In this document: in pieces, positions 25,750-37,090 of the stretch
How the letters are laid out: the number at the start of each line of letters is the position of its first letter
Numbering within the stretch: the stretch's first letter is position 1
Translations under genes and position numbers: made by a program
Notes under the pieces: generated by a model
The model's input: the letters and a program-made list of their open reading frames with translations, nothing else
What the model was told of the DNA's origin: nothing
Database searches by the model: none
Origin: Strigops habroptila
Lineage: Eukaryota > Chordata > Aves > Psittaciformes > Psittacidae
Reading direction: 5' to 3'
DNA: 64,000 nt
NCBI RefSeq assembly: GCF_004027225.2
Contig: NC_044289.2
Span: 5,941,761-6,005,760, forward strand

Positions 25750-26275
25750 GTAAGAGACTTATCTTAATAATTGAAAGATTGCTGGAACACTGTCATATGA
25801 GGTCCAAGTAGTACCAAGGTCTGCTGCATATCAGGCTGTGTTGTTTGCCAAGAGAAGGAAGTCCTTGCAGTATTAGAAGGATTTGTACCAATTGGGTTTT
25901 TTATGGAAAACAGAGCTGCACTAATTTCCATTCTTCTGTTTTGTTTGGTTTTCTCTTTTATAGACAACTGAAATATACTTGCCAGTTGGCTAGAAATTGT
26001 TTGAATGACTTCTGGTTCAGTCAATGGGCTAAATAATCCATAATCCATTATTTGCATGGGATAAACAGGGTGCAAAAGATTCTTCAAAAATCCTTTTTAG
26101 ATCCTTGTGACAGCAAATGGAGGAGAGAGGAGATTTATGAAACAATATTTTTCTCAGCTATCTTAGTGCTTAGTTCTTAATTCACTTTGCTTTAGGCCCT
26201 TTCCCCCTAGGACCCTTATTACACAATTCCATAAACAGTATTCCTTGAAATTACCACTGGCCCAAATTCCTTTAG

Positions 26276-26351
26276 TTTTTGTTGTTACTGCAGTACTACG
26301 AGGAGGATCTTTCTACATCATGATATCGGACATGTTCTGGGCTGGGAATGG
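26276..26351 (+). pseudogene. PIEZO-like relic exon (EVSLFNYVFLISWA block, tentative)
   Basis: The acceptor-like CCTTTAG precedes FVVTAVLRGGSFYIMISDM followed by FWA. This aligns without a gap inside the core with PIEZO2 IIWVTVKEVSLFNYVFLISWA (S, W and A identical, most others hydrophobic). The placement in the series is right. No donor was assigned. Confidence 0.5.
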
Positions 26352-26541
26352 GCGATCCAGTTCTCACTGGGCTCCTGTTCCTAAAAATTGCCCAGAGAGC
26401 AATAAACACAGTTTTGCTTCCTAGCAGAGGGAAGCACAGCATTTTAGACTATGAGTTTTGACTGTCCTCATCTTTCTCAGTTCTTCTTGCTTACTGTGAC
26501 ATTTATGATTTCTTTATGCCTGAGACCATTTTGCACTGATC

Positions 26542-26748
26542 TTGAAGAACCACATAGTTGTTTTGAGGCTAATGGCATTGGAGATGACAGTGTATTGCTA
26601 TCAGCATGTCTACTGGGTTCAAAACCAGCTGCCACCACTCCTGACAGTGATTGTATTTGAGAGTGTTACTCTGGAGCACTGGGATGATGAGTTACTCTGT
26701 CGTGTCAAACATTTTCTCAGCTAAAGATTTTACAGATTAGGATTGGAG
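26542..26748 (+). pseudogene. PIEZO-like relic exon with in-frame TAA
   Basis: The frame LKNHIVVLRLMALEMTVYCY, continuing through VFESVTLEHWDDELLCRVKH, aligns along its length without gaps with PIEZO2 LRNNLLMLAILAFEVTVYRHQ and its continuation to DDGLINCAKYFVNYFFYKFGLE. A TAA at 26722-26724 interrupts it just before RFYRLGLE. A GAG/GTGAGG donor follows exactly at the PIEZO2 exon boundary. The true exon start is probably a little upstream of the given start. Confidence 0.85.
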
Positions 26749-27328
26749 GTGAGGAAATATAAGGAGAGAAGTACCCTTGGGAAGTGGGCATCGGGCCTCA
26801 GTTTGTGGAGGCATTAAACTCAGCTAAACAGAGGCCAAATGCTCTGATGCCATAAGCATACATAACAGCATTGACATACACAAGTCATCTCTTCCCTCGC
26901 TCTGTCCTCCAGTGATACCAGACGCTGCAGGTGCACCCTGTGCTCTGAGGGTTGCACAGCAGGAGGAGGCTTACAGTGTCTGGTGTTCTCATCAATTCTC
27001 AGGGCTATAACCATCTTGTGCAGAGAAACAGAATATTGCTTTTAGTGTTTCACTCTGTGAAGAACAGCATCACTTGCTGACTTCTATAAGCACAGCTCTC
27101 ACTAACAGGGCAAATTTTTATCTGTATAGTTATACTGCTTTATTTATACAAGTAAACTCCAAGTATAGACACTCTTATTCCAGGAGTATTTTTCTTTTTA
27201 ATCCTTAAGTGTTTCTTAAAACTGTTCTCAAGCTGCACAAACCAAGTCAGGATAATTTTCTAAATGACAGTACATTGTAAACCACACAGCATGCCTTCTT
27301 GTTTGCTTGGCTTGCTGTGCTCTTGCAG

Positions 27329-27534
27329 ATGCGCCTCACTGCTGCCATCAATGTTGCACAGCACCTTATGGATTCCTATGTGCTGCTCCATGTCTGTTGG
27401 GCAATCTATCTGCTCTGGAGCCAGAGGAGAAAAGCAGTGGCTGAAGTCTGGCCAAGATATTGCTGTTATCTGGCCCTCATCATGGCCTTCCAATATTTGC
27501 TGCATCCTGGCCCTCCCTCCTGCTCTCTGCAAAG
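27329..27534 (+). pseudogene. PIEZO-like relic exon (best conserved), frameshifted near its end
   Basis: The acceptor CTCTTGCAG is followed by INVAQHLMDSYVLLHVCW and RRKAVAEVWPRYCCYLA. These match PIEZO2 VNVIGQRMDFYAMIHACW and RRKAIAEVWPKYCCFLA. At about 27497 the frame slips, and CILALPPALCK continues in the neighbouring frame against CIGIPPAPCR, up to a GTTTGT donor. The long open frames on both strands here (27260-27761) owe their length to this old coding segment; the opposite-strand frame is a shadow. Confidence 0.95.
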
Positions 27535-28772
27535 GTTTGTGCAGTGCAAATTTTAGGTTTGGAAAACTGAGAACACAGAAAAGATCCAGAAAAGAATTGG
27601 GGAAAGCGCAGCAGAGGAGGATTGCAGGGTTGCTGCCTTTCAAGCTCTGCAAAGGGAGAGCACCTACATGGCAAAGCAAGAGCAGGAGGTGGATTGCAGT
27701 CAGTAGTGCCCCTCGCTGTTCTTTAAGCTCCCACGGGATGCTCGTTCAAGAGCAGCGGTAGGCTGGTCAGAGGACCCCACCAGCAAGTAGATGCAAATGT
27801 CCCTTCAAGCCTCAGGCCACCAAGGTTGTTTCCTTAGGTTTGGCTTTTATCTGCCCAAAAATCAGAAAAGCAGCAATGGACTGTGATCTGCACAATAATC
27901 ACCAAAATCTGGTCTTGCTCTGGAAGACATGCTTTTTCTCTGTTCCCTTTCAAACAGCCTCCTCTCCCTTTCTCCCCTGCATCCTAAGCACCCATGTCTA
28001 AAGAGGGGTTAATTACTCATGATAGAAAATCACCATCCAAATCAAAAGTTTTTGAAGCCTAAGCTGTTTGGCTGAAACCCACATACATAAAAGAATCAAT
28101 GGCATAGCTTCATGCTCCTGACCACTTTATGGCCACAATTAAAAAGTCTGGAAGCAGACATGTGCATGTGCAAAGGACACACAGTGCATTTTGGGAATCT
28201 GTAACCTAAGTGTGTAAAATAACAATCACTGGCATAGACTGTTCTCCCATCAGCAGCCTTTATTTCTCTCTACAAAGCAAAATGGGGAGTGCTGGACTGA
28301 GTTCCTCCTCTAGCTCAGCAGACACCTAAGCCCTCTCCCTGCGCACAAGCAGCCCAGACACTAGCATTCAATCACCAGAGAGTGGCAGAAGGTGGCAGCC
28401 ACTGCAATGAAATATTTAAACCGAGGAAGAATAAAGGGGGAAGGGGTATCCCAGAGCTAAGTTAGCAACTGGCAGAACTCAGCTAGCGCTAACTAATGAC
28501 AAGACCAGAAAGCATCTTGGAGTAGATCCTGATGAACTATTATATCCCCAAATCACCAGTTGCTAAGCACTGAACTGTATGCAGAGTATGCAGCTGTAAA
28601 CATCCGTTTTCCATTACAAAGGCTCTTGTTGATTTTTCCCAGGGCTGAAATCAACTCACTTAGCATCTCCCATCACTTTCCACCAGCGCTAGAGCACTGT
28701 GAAGGTAGGTACATGTTTATGGACAGCCACATTAGCTCTGCACATCTCACTAGATGCATCTTTTTCCTTTAG

Positions 28773-28818
28773 AGGAATGTCTGTGTTTGCATATCACAAG
28801 TACAGAAACTGGCTTGAG
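28773..28818 (+). pseudogene. Possible PIEZO-like relic exon (KWLYFPDF block, tentative)
   Basis: The acceptor TTTTTCCTTTAG and the donor GAG/GTATTG bound a frame reading MSVFAYHKYRNWLE. It could correspond to PIEZO2 FKGAYFNDNIIKWLYF. Similarity is slight. It is listed because it lies in order between two secure exons and has both splice sites. Confidence 0.3.
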
Positions 28819-29012
28819 GTATTGTATGTGATGAATATAACCCCTCTGCTGATAGCTTACCCATGGAGGGCCTCTCCCCTGCCCATCCATCCATTCCAAC
28901 CTGGTTGAATGGCTTTACCTGCCTGGTTTTGCAGAGACCTGAAGCTGCCGAGTGCAATCCTACAGCTAAAGCTAAACTCTGACGTACTTGTCTGGCTCTT
29001 CTGTCTTTCCAG

Positions 29013-29180
29013 ATGACTTCCAACTTCTGCTTTCTGTCTCCCTCCAGTGGCAAGCACCAAAGAACAAAGACAAAGCTTGCGTGAGAACACGGGCAGGATG
29101 CATCGTGTGCAGATCAGTCATGATTTAGACCTGGCTGCCCTCAGCCACTACAGTCCTATGCCAAATGTGGTGCACAGCAG
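29013..29180 (+). pseudogene. PIEZO-like relic exon, frameshifted
   Basis: After the acceptor TGTCTTTCCAG the frame reads DFQLLLSVSLQWQ, matching PIEZO2 DFMLLLCASLQRQ. From about 29090 the match continues in another frame as DLDLAALSHYSPMPNVVHSR against NLDAASFSQHNPVPDFIHCR. It ends at an AGCAG/GTACGA donor that corresponds to the PIEZO2 exon boundary. Confidence 0.9.
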
Positions 29181-30919
29181 GTACGAGCAAGGGAGCTGTT
29201 ACAGTGGAAAGAGAGGATCTTTTGATGCTGATTGAGGAGATTAAGGAAGAGGAAAGCAAATGCTACCAGCTTAGCTTTTCATTTACTCTGGTTATCCCAC
29301 TACAGAGTTTTCTAAAAGAATCAAGAACTGACTGCAGTTTGCTTGAGTCATTACCTCATGTGTGACTGTTTGACCAAGCTGTATCTTCAACATACAGTCT
29401 TAGCCTCAAGAAAGCAGGAGACACTCCCATTTCTCCTGACAGTTTGCTCTACCATCTAATGACTTTCTCCCTTTAAATAATAAAATAACCCAGTGTTGTC
29501 CAGTTCTTCTCCCAGACAGCAATTACCTAGTATTACCAATCCAATAAAGTGCCCATGTCTTAGTTTGGAAATAACCTAAACACCATCTAGTTACTTGGAG
29601 CCAGAATATCAGAAAACAGGCTTGATATCCCCCATGATACTTCAAAACAACATATTATATAAAAAATTTTATCATTTCTAAGTATAGTTCATGCTGCATG
29701 GAAAACTTCCAAGCAGCACTATTCTCTATATACTATATCTACAATGAATAGTTGAAAATATTTATGAACTTTAAGCCATTCTCAAAAGCAGCATGCAATC
29801 TTTGAACTCCTTTTGCTTGATGGCAATACTGCCTTGGGATCACAATTCTGAAATTCTGAAAAGTGGAAGGGTTTGGGAAGCGCATTGTCACAATTCAGAG
29901 TGTACATTCAGAAAACCCCACCTGTGAGGACTGTTGGGAAGATGTGCCTGAAAACAGGCAGCATTCCCTTCCGTTTATCCCTGTGACCTATCCTTGAGCC
30001 ACAAGCTGTTAACCTGGCATGGTGGCTGCAACCTCAGAGGCAATGTCTTGTGTTCACCAAGAGGGTGTTTTTCTGCTAGAAGACACCTGTCTCTTCTGTC
30101 TGAAGGGACACCGTTTTGCAGCGAAGAGCGAATGGCTCAGTGCTGAGGTCAAGGCCATCTGCATGTTAAGGGTTTAGTTGATACCCTAATTGCACTGGTG
30201 CAAACAACTTGCATAAACACACTGTGTTAGTGTAAACTGGGATTGTCTCTCCGAGAAGCCCTGGCGCTATGACAGTATGTTCTGTAGATGTACCAGTGTG
30301 AAAGCCTTAAAATAAACAGAACATAAACAGAGCTCATCAGAATCCTTCACTGGAGATGCCTCTCTGCAGATAAGAGAAAACAAAGTAGTAGAACTTCCCT
30401 TCGAGACTGAGGGGAAGCATGTTAGATCTAGGTCTGCATAATGACCCTGCTCCATGGCCCAGCAGGGGTATAACAGGGTTGTCCTGGCCCGTGTTTATCT
30501 GCTTGGGCACTACACCACCATTTCTTGGTGGAGCATCGCTAGAGACAGCACATGGGCTTTTCATGTTGGAATAATGAGACACATTGATTTTACAGTTAGG
30601 ACTGAGTGAAGCAGCCTAAATGCCTTTGTGGGTGAACAAAGATTGATCAAACATTTCACGTTATCTGCGACAGAATCTCACAGATGTTTCCTTGCAGAAA
30701 CCTTAAGCAGAATACCAAACGTTTCAAAATCACATACAAAGCTGGTCCAGAGCCAAACCTTTACAATGTTGTTTTGTGTTTGCCTATAGTATTGCCTGTG
30801 CCTGTCAAATCCGCTTCCTGTTTTGGATATTAGATCTTGCAATGGAGAGCTTCCAAATACTAGCCAGGTCCAAAGTAAGCTGTGCTCTGCAAAAATAATA
30901 CTGATAATATCAGAAGAAG

Positions 30920-31090
30920 TATAAATGGTCAGATGAATAATTGTCTCTTTATTATTTCCTGGCTTGCAAGCTTACATGTGTTCATAGGAGGGGGCAATTT
31001 TAAAAGACATATGCTAAATTCCTGCTGGCCAAAGATACTAAAGCCTCTGTTACTCTCACAGTCTTTACATCTTTCCAACAAAATATGCAT
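30920..31090 (+). pseudogene. PIEZO-like relic exon (HNSCW block)
   Basis: The frame NNCLFIISWLASLHVFIGG followed by HMLNSCWPKILKPLLLS matches PIEZO2 YNVFVITMKNILSIGACGYIG followed by LVHNSCWLIQAFSLA. NSCW is identical and the spacing is close. Splice sites were not assigned with confidence. Confidence 0.7.
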
Positions 31091-31451
31091 TTAAGACCCG
31101 TCCCATCTCTTTTGATATTCTTACAATGGGCTTTGGATTAGGTGGCTATGTTATGAAACTGCTTGTGAAGTACAATTCAGAAAGCACGTTGGTGGGATAT
31201 CAAGTCTTATAAGAAAGACTGTGGTAGTCAGATGGGAAAGAAAGTCATGTGTGCGAATGTGAATGTCCATAACAAACAAATGGCTGGCAATTTAAACACC
31301 AGACCTACAGCCAGTGCCTTCTTGGGTTTAGTTTTAATCTTACATCTTTGGGAAAAATACTTCCAGATTTGCAATCTGAATTTGTTAGGGCTGGTTTGAC
31401 AGGAAATAAAAAAAGTTGTAAAATACAATAGAATAAAAGTATTTGACTAGT

Positions 31452-31466
31452 GGGGGGGGGGGGGGG
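31452..31466 (+). repeat. Poly-G run (15 G)
   Basis: Fifteen consecutive G bases. Runs of this kind often vary in length and are prone to assembly error. Confidence 0.95.
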
Positions 31467-31807
31467 AAGTAGACTAAAAATTAACATTTCTCATTTCTTC
31501 AGTAATTTCTAAATCAAATCTGAGTTTTCTGGCCATTTCTATAACACTGAAGTTGCAGATTCTATGCCACAGAGTGGTGACAAGGACAGTGTTTGTAAGA
31601 CATTGAATTCAGATCAAGTGCACACCTAATTTAGAGCAGTTATTGCCTTAATTTGGTTTTCAACCAATAGGATGATTGGTTGAAATCTGAGAGTTTGAAG
31701 CAAGCCTCTACCCCTTCCACCAGAGGAAGAGCAGCATCTTCAAGATGCAGGTAAAACAGCAGCATCATGTTGTGTCTCTGTTTGTGCTCTCTCCTTGGGT
31801 TCTACAG

Positions 31808-31859
31808 AAAAATGATGGCAAAAAGAAGCGGTGGCAACCCTGGCAGAACCACACCTCGG
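31808..31859 (+). pseudogene. PIEZO-like relic exon, intact (WQPW block)
   Basis: The acceptor TTCTACAG and the donor GTAAGT bound a stop-free 52-base segment reading KNDGKKKRWQPWQNHTSG. PIEZO2 has KGKKKQWWRPWVDHASMVRSG here. The last base is the first base of a glycine codon, and the next relic exon begins with the other two, so splice phase is preserved between them. Confidence 0.9.
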
Positions 31860-32541
31860 GTAAGTTAAAAGCCAGCGAGCTGTTACTAGTGGGAAAGATT
31901 ATGTGTAGAAGTGGAAACAACACACCCTGATGGAGACGTGTCTCTGCACACAGCCATGACCCACAGGAACAAAAACCCTGCTTCTGTCCAATAGCTGCAC
32001 CAAGACCCACCCTCATTTAAGGGGGGTGTATGTATTTTAGCAAGATGTGTACGATTTTCCACTCTGTCCCTCCCAAACTTTACTGCTGCCCAACATACTT
32101 CAACGTACATGGAAAATTATTTTCTTCCCAGATGTTCCTATGTAGACCTCAATAACAGCCTCAAACTATATTAAAATTACATTAAGATACTAATAAGGAG
32201 AATAAAAACATTAACTGTATGTTCCATTACGCTATAGTTAACTTGTGCTAAAAAGTTAAGCATATGTACTAAGATGTCCAACAGCACATGCATCATTCAC
32301 GGGCAGTTCCTTTGGATTTTGAGAATTGTCTTTCTAAATCATCTACACAGCTCTGAACTCCACTGGGTATTTTTAGGTTGTTTAGTGATTTGAACTGGTT
32401 GTTACCACCTCTTCGAGGCTGATTGTGAAGAGGAGGATGACCCGGGGCACACAGGAAAGCACAGGTGGGGTATTTGCCACTTGGCAAGAGCCTTCCATTA
32501 TCTCTAAAATGATCATTGTCTATTAATTTTTTTCCTGATAG

Positions 32542-32588
32542 GTTCAGACATGTTCAAAACAACACCATTGAGCCAGGATGGTGGAGAA
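32542..32588 (+). pseudogene. PIEZO-like relic exon, intact, phase-matched
   Basis: The acceptor TTTCCTGATAG is followed by GT-TCA-GAC, completing the split glycine from the exon at 31808-31859 to give SGSDMFKTTPLSQDGGE, and then a perfect GTAAGT donor. PIEZO2 continues SGDYYLFETDSEEEE. Sequence identity is modest. The exact phase match and splice sites are the main support. Confidence 0.65.
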
Positions 32589-33430
32589 GTAAGTGGAGAT
32601 GAAGCAGCAGCAAAGATAGAAGCCCTTGCCTGCTTCCCAGCCTGGAGAGCCATTCGTTAGCTGCAGCAGATCACATCCCTTCCCCATCAATTCAGAGGCT
32701 GGCCAGTAAATGAAGCTCCTGTTACGATCACTGCCAGTGACTGAACAGGCAAGAAAATAATAAAAAGTAAATCCAACTGTTACAATAGGCATGTGGTCGG
32801 TGCAAAAAATCTAAATAATAAAATAATAGCACTTAATAGTTTGCAGTTTTTTAACTTGCTCCAAGAAGCGTTTGAGTCACATATGAACTGAAAAGATGGT
32901 GTAAATCAGTTGTCCTAAATCAGCATTACTTCCTTGACAGAGCTTGACAGTACCAGTTGTGTGTGTCTTCAGATGACAGCCTCTGCCAGGGCTGTCAGTA
33001 GCACCGTGTGCAGGAACTGATGCTCATCTTCACATTGTACATGGTCTTAAACTTTTGCCAAAGTAATCTGGCAACTGCTTAGTGCCCTGTTTGACACGTT
33101 AGCGTAAACAGACCCTTGTAATTCAGGGGGTTGCGGAGTAGGTGTAATTTAGATGATTTAACTCATATCCTTTTACTACCTATAAATCAGCCCTAGTATC
33201 CTAGTCTGTGATTATCAGTGACTGAGTCAGCAAAAGCTTTTATGAAAGCCCTGGTTAACATGCAGTTACTGCCTCGCACCAGCAGTTCTTAAGAGGTTCC
33301 ATTATGCCATCCGCTGATCTGATTTATTTAATTGTCTGGGTTACAAATGCTATTTAGCAGTCTTGCACCCTATTTCCTAGAAAATAAAAATGCTTCATTT
33401 CAACTCACTTTCCCTCCCCTCGTGGTTCAG

Positions 33431-33671
33431 GATATTTTATGACAATGAACTGGAGGAGCTGGAAAGGTTTTGCCAGTCTGCCTTGTGCTTTGCTTTGTAC
33501 TATGGTGTCCAAGTCAGAAACACTTTGCTGGTTTGTGATCATTCTGAATCACAGGATTTCTGCTTCAACTCTCACTTTAGTTGTGCCAGTTTTTATTTCT
33601 TTTTCAGAGTCACCTTATCAGTTCCAAGGCCAACAAAATCCTTCTGGATGACAGCTATTATTTATACACAG
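33431..33671 (+). pseudogene. PIEZO-like relic exon, two frameshifts and lost donor
   Basis: After the acceptor TGGTTCAG the frame reads IFYDNELEELERF (PIEZO2 MFHDDELEESEKF). Near 33515 it moves to another frame with SETLCWFVIILNHRISAS (PIEZO2 SEMVCYFVIILNHMVSAS). Near 33605 it moves again, with TLSVPRPTKSFWMTAIIYT (PIEZO2 MLSVPRPSRRFWMMAIVYT). At the expected exon end the sequence is CAG/CTACGT, where GTACGT would be a donor, so the donor appears lost by one base change. The next relic exon resumes precisely at the following residue. Confidence 0.95.
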
Positions 33672-34045
33672 CTACGTTTTTCTTACTACTGCTAAAGTTT
33701 TTCTTGGTATTGAAGTGAGTAACTTTGCAAACAAGACATTTTCAATGTCCTTTAGGATCGTTGTTGGAGTGGATTAGCAAGAACATATGACTTAAAATGT
33801 TTTGTTCGTGAACTGTTGACAATTCATTAACCTGAAAATGAGAACTAAATTGAGTAAAAAGAGAAAATATTTATTCACCCTAAAGTTTCACTGGCTTTCA
33901 GAGCAAGACTTGTTCTCCAGAGTTTCAAACCATTAAGAATGCCTGTTGGAACGATCCCCTATACTTAAAAGGTCTGCAGATTCCTCTGAGAATAATTACA
34001 GCCCCAAATTCCAGCTAATTTGGTTTTTCCCCCCCTCCCCCTCAG

Positions 34046-34233
34046 ATAACAGTAGTTGTCGAGTATTTTCACGGCTTGGATTGTTTCCCTGCACCACTGA
34101 ATTGCATTGTGCCATCACTGCAGAAGAACCATTTGTTCTGCCAAATACTGTTGGGATTGAGAAGGCAGCCGGCTACGTGCACTTTGGTCTCCTCCAGCTG
34201 CCTGCTTTGGTAGTTCACAGGTCAATCCTGAAG
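34046..34233 (+). pseudogene. PIEZO-like relic exon, one frameshift
   Basis: The acceptor CCCCCTCAG begins ITVVVEYF (PIEZO2 VAIVVKYF). About 20 bases on the frame changes, and LGLFPC, then VGIEKAAGYVHF and HRSILK follow against FGFFPW, VGVEKKEGYVLY and HRSILK. It ends CTGAAG/GTAAAT, at the PIEZO2 exon boundary. The shift lies at about 34064-34072. Confidence 0.95.
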
Positions 34234-34635
34234 GTAAATTTTTATACATTTGGAGAGGAACTTTTTTCCCCTAACTCTGCTGCGTGTTTGCAGTTAAATC
34301 AAGTGCTGCTGAATGCACGTTGTCTTAATTTTTGTTATAAATTCAAAATTTGCTTTTCTGCTCTAAGGAATACAGCCTCAGCATCTGAACTTTGACTTGG
34401 AGGTATTTCTCAGCTTTATAAAAGTCTAAATCACACACCTAAGAACTGCTGTTCCTGCTTCCCATGCTACACCACACAGAGGCCTGAATAAGAGATACAC
34501 TTCATTCCCTTTAGCTGACTGCTTTGCTCTACTACTAAGGACATGAAGGGAATTTCCTCTGATCTGCAGCCACTCTTCTTTGCTTGCTTTTGATTCAGTC
34601 TTAACAAAGAGGTAAAATCTGTTACTTTTAAGTAG

Positions 34636-34778
34636 TCACATCCCTGGCAGTGTTCAAGGCCAGGTTGGACACAGGGGCTTGGAGCAACCTGGTCTAGTGG
34701 AAGGTGTCCCTGCCCATGGCGGGGGGTTGGAACTGGATGAGCTTTAAGGTCCCTTCCAACCCAAACCAGCCTGTGATT
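34636..34778 (+). mobile_element. CR1 LINE 3' end within the PIEZO-like relic
   Basis: The blocks CAAGGCCAGGTTGGACA, GGTGTCCCTGCCCATGGC and AAGGTCCCTTCCAACCC are the conserved 3' region of CR1. The terminal ATTCTATG repeat has decayed. It lies in the interval where the pore-region exons of the relic should be. Confidence 0.93.
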
Positions 34779-35274
34779 ACCCCTTCCTGTTCCAATTCTA
34801 AATAATTCCTCCATGAGTATTTCAGACACATGGTCTCATTTCTGGCAGCCTCCCCTACGCTAAATTCTCTCTGGTGCCTGGAACAGCTGCTTGTTCCTCC
34901 AGCTTGGGCCTTTGAGATGTAAATAGTGTAATCCGACTTCAAGAGGCAAGGAAATATTAGCAGAATTTAATGTAAATATTGTATAAATCATCCCAAAATA
35001 GCATGGCCATGGGATGAGCCAAAGACACTAACTGAAAGTTAAACAGACTAAGTAAATATAGACTAAATATATTCCCCTCCTGTAATTGCCACTGGAATGG
35101 ATCCAGACAGGAAATAGGTTAAAATGCAGTCTTGTGGCAGTGATATTAAAAAGCCATTGGCCCGTTTGGTGACATTTATAATGAATTTTATGTACTCTAT
35201 ACATTTTTAATACATGCTGAGTTAAATATTATCAAATCTATAAAAAGATTATGGAAAAAATGTCTGGTTTCATA

Positions 35275-35350
35275 TGGGTGGACACTGCCTGGAACTCTCT
35301 CTGTGGGTTTTGTGTAAGAGAAGTGTTTGAAAGAAAACATGAAAGGGAAA
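35275..35350 (+). pseudogene. Possible PIEZO-like relic exon (pore-proximal, tentative)
   Basis: The frame WVDTAWNSLCGFCVREVFE aligns without gaps with PIEZO2 WTDTTLSLSSWICVEDIYA (W, D, T, C and V identical; the last residues are similar). The place just before the KYPRP exon is correct. Confidence 0.5.
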
Positions 35351-35724
35351 ACTAAAAATCCCCACACTGCAGTTTTGGAAAACTTGTCCAGAAGGCACCA
35401 TCCTTCAAGGCAGCAGAATTTCCAGGACACAAACCTCAATGGGGGCCAAGGAATGAGATGCATTAACTCCATCCCTTACACATGCAAATGGAGAAAAATC
35501 AATTTGGTTGTCCAGCATGACTTTGTGCAGCTTCTGATTCAGTGTAGTGTAAGTATAAAAGGACCCTTTTCCTCTATAGATGCTTTTTTTTAACAAGTCC
35601 CTAGCCCTGCTGTAGCAAACATGATTAATACTAGTTTCGTACGTAGGTACCAGAAGATAAAAGAAGCCCTGGCCGACCTAGAACAGTCCTGGAATACAGG
35701 TGCTTGTCCTGATGTCCCAATTTT

Positions 35725-35832
35725 TTTGATTACATAATTTTTAATTACTTTTAATTTTTTAATTATTAACTAATTAAATATTTTTAATGACTTAATTTTT
35801 AAATAATTTTTTAAATATTAATTTTAAAATTG
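35725..35832. repeat. AT-rich low-complexity tract
   Basis: More than 100 bases consist almost entirely of TAATT/AATTTTT motifs. It is not coding and contributes stops in all frames. Confidence 0.85.
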
Positions 35833-36188
35833 GGCCCAATCACAAGCAGAATGGGATTCCTGTGCTCTCACCTTCATCCTGTACCAAAGAAAGCAGTAGG
35901 TGGCTATGATGCTTCTACCCCAGACAGAGCTCAGCTACCCAGCAGAATTCAAACCAGAAGCTACAGATAAAATCTGACATACCCAAAGGGAACCAGAATA
36001 GGTCTGGGCTAATACAAGCCTCAGCTTCTTTAGCTGGATCTGTGTTTATACGATTTATGTGCTCACATTTTCATCATGAAAGGATGGAGAAAGCCCAAGA
36101 AGGTGAGCGGCTCCTGTTGTGCAATCCCTTTTCACAAGAACTTCTGAACCAGCTGTGGCAGATTAACTAAAACCTTATTTCTTTGCAG

Positions 36189-36345
36189 AAATATCCTCGG
36201 CCTATGGGGCAGGAGAGGAAAATGATTGAGAAATGCAGAAAGTGGAATTACTCTAATCTGTATTGTGTGGCCTCCTTTGCTTCTTCTGCCTCTTCTTCAG
36301 TCCATGGCAGGGGTGACCAACCAGCCCTGGGACATCTCTGGACTC
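36189..36345 (+). pseudogene. PIEZO-like relic exon (C-terminal), one frameshift
   Basis: The acceptor TTTCTTTGCAG precedes KYPRPMGQERKMIEK (PIEZO2 RYPQPRGQKKKKVVK). Around 36235 the frame shifts, and ICIVWPPLLLLPLLQSMAG and GVTNQPWDIS follow against ICIVWFPLLFMSLIKSVAG and GVINQPLDVS. This corresponds to the last transmembrane pore helix (the inner helix of PIEZO channels) and its exit into the extracellular cap. The match is among the strongest in the relic. Confidence 0.95.
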
Positions 36346-36831
36346 CTTAAAGGAGTGATTACAAGGGAGGGTGTTCCTCTGGCTGAAACATGACACACAG
36401 CTACAAGTTCAAAACTCAACCGCTAAGAGACTTTAACACATCACTACAATGTTAACTGAAGGCTGTTCAGACCCATGTATAAAGCAGCAGGAAGGAAAAT
36501 TACAGGAGAAAAGTAAGGGCGAATGAGAAATATGGATGTGGCGAGTCTCACTTTAGTTTCTTTCTGCCTTCCAATATCACAGATTTTGTTGTCTTTAGTA
36601 AATGCTGTCCCAGATGTGGGAGGAGGTATTTGCAAACACCCACCAACACGGGCTCCCCATAGTCAGTGGGAAAGCTTTTATCCTCCGGAATAACTTTTCT
36701 CTCTGTATTTGCTGTAAGGGACTAGGCTAATCCACCAGCACAGGCTACATGTAGCCCCAGTGCTATAAAGGCTGCACTTAGCGCACCCTGTCAGACTCCT
36801 CTCCAGGTCACCATTCTGCATGAGTTTTCAG

Positions 36832-36950
36832 CAGAGGACTTTGGTGCCTTTTGCTCAGGCAGCATACAACAGCCTGACAAAGCACTATGCCCTTCACCCA
36901 GAAAGCACTGTCCAAGAATGTGATACACATGAGTGCAACACTCCTGTATG
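36832..36950 (+). pseudogene. PIEZO-like relic exon (cap domain)
   Basis: After TGAGTTTTCAG the frame reads TLVPFAQAAYNSLTKHY and then ALHPESTVQE. PIEZO1 has SIIPFTAQAYEELSRQF and then DPQPLAMQF at the start of its extracellular cap. The reading frame stops soon after, at TGA near 36950. Confidence 0.7.
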
Positions 36951-36979
36951 ATTTAAAGATGTGCACACAGCAGAGTTGT

Positions 36980-37090
36980 GGTACTTGTGCATGGCACTAT
37001 ACTAGCTCCTCTACTCGACCTGGCCAACAAATTGCATCCAGCACCATGAGACACCATGAAGTGCTGTATCAACACATCAGAAGAGCGTGC
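36980..37090 (+). pseudogene. Possible PIEZO-like relic exon (cap domain, tentative)
   Basis: The frame AWHYTSSSTRPGQQ followed by HHEVLYQHIRR can be aligned with PIEZO1 LWRISPPSRAQM followed by TLRFTWNFQRD. Few residues are identical. Confidence 0.35.

Noticed and set aside
27260-27761. 165-codon plus-strand and 139-codon minus-strand frames as new genes
   Set aside because: Their length comes from an old PIEZO exon; homology lies in a different plus frame (27329-27534), and the rest has none.
30780-30880. Possible PIEZO relic exon (IRFLFWILDL against YLFWFVL)
   Set aside because: Only LFW is shared and the reading frame does not continue the alignment.
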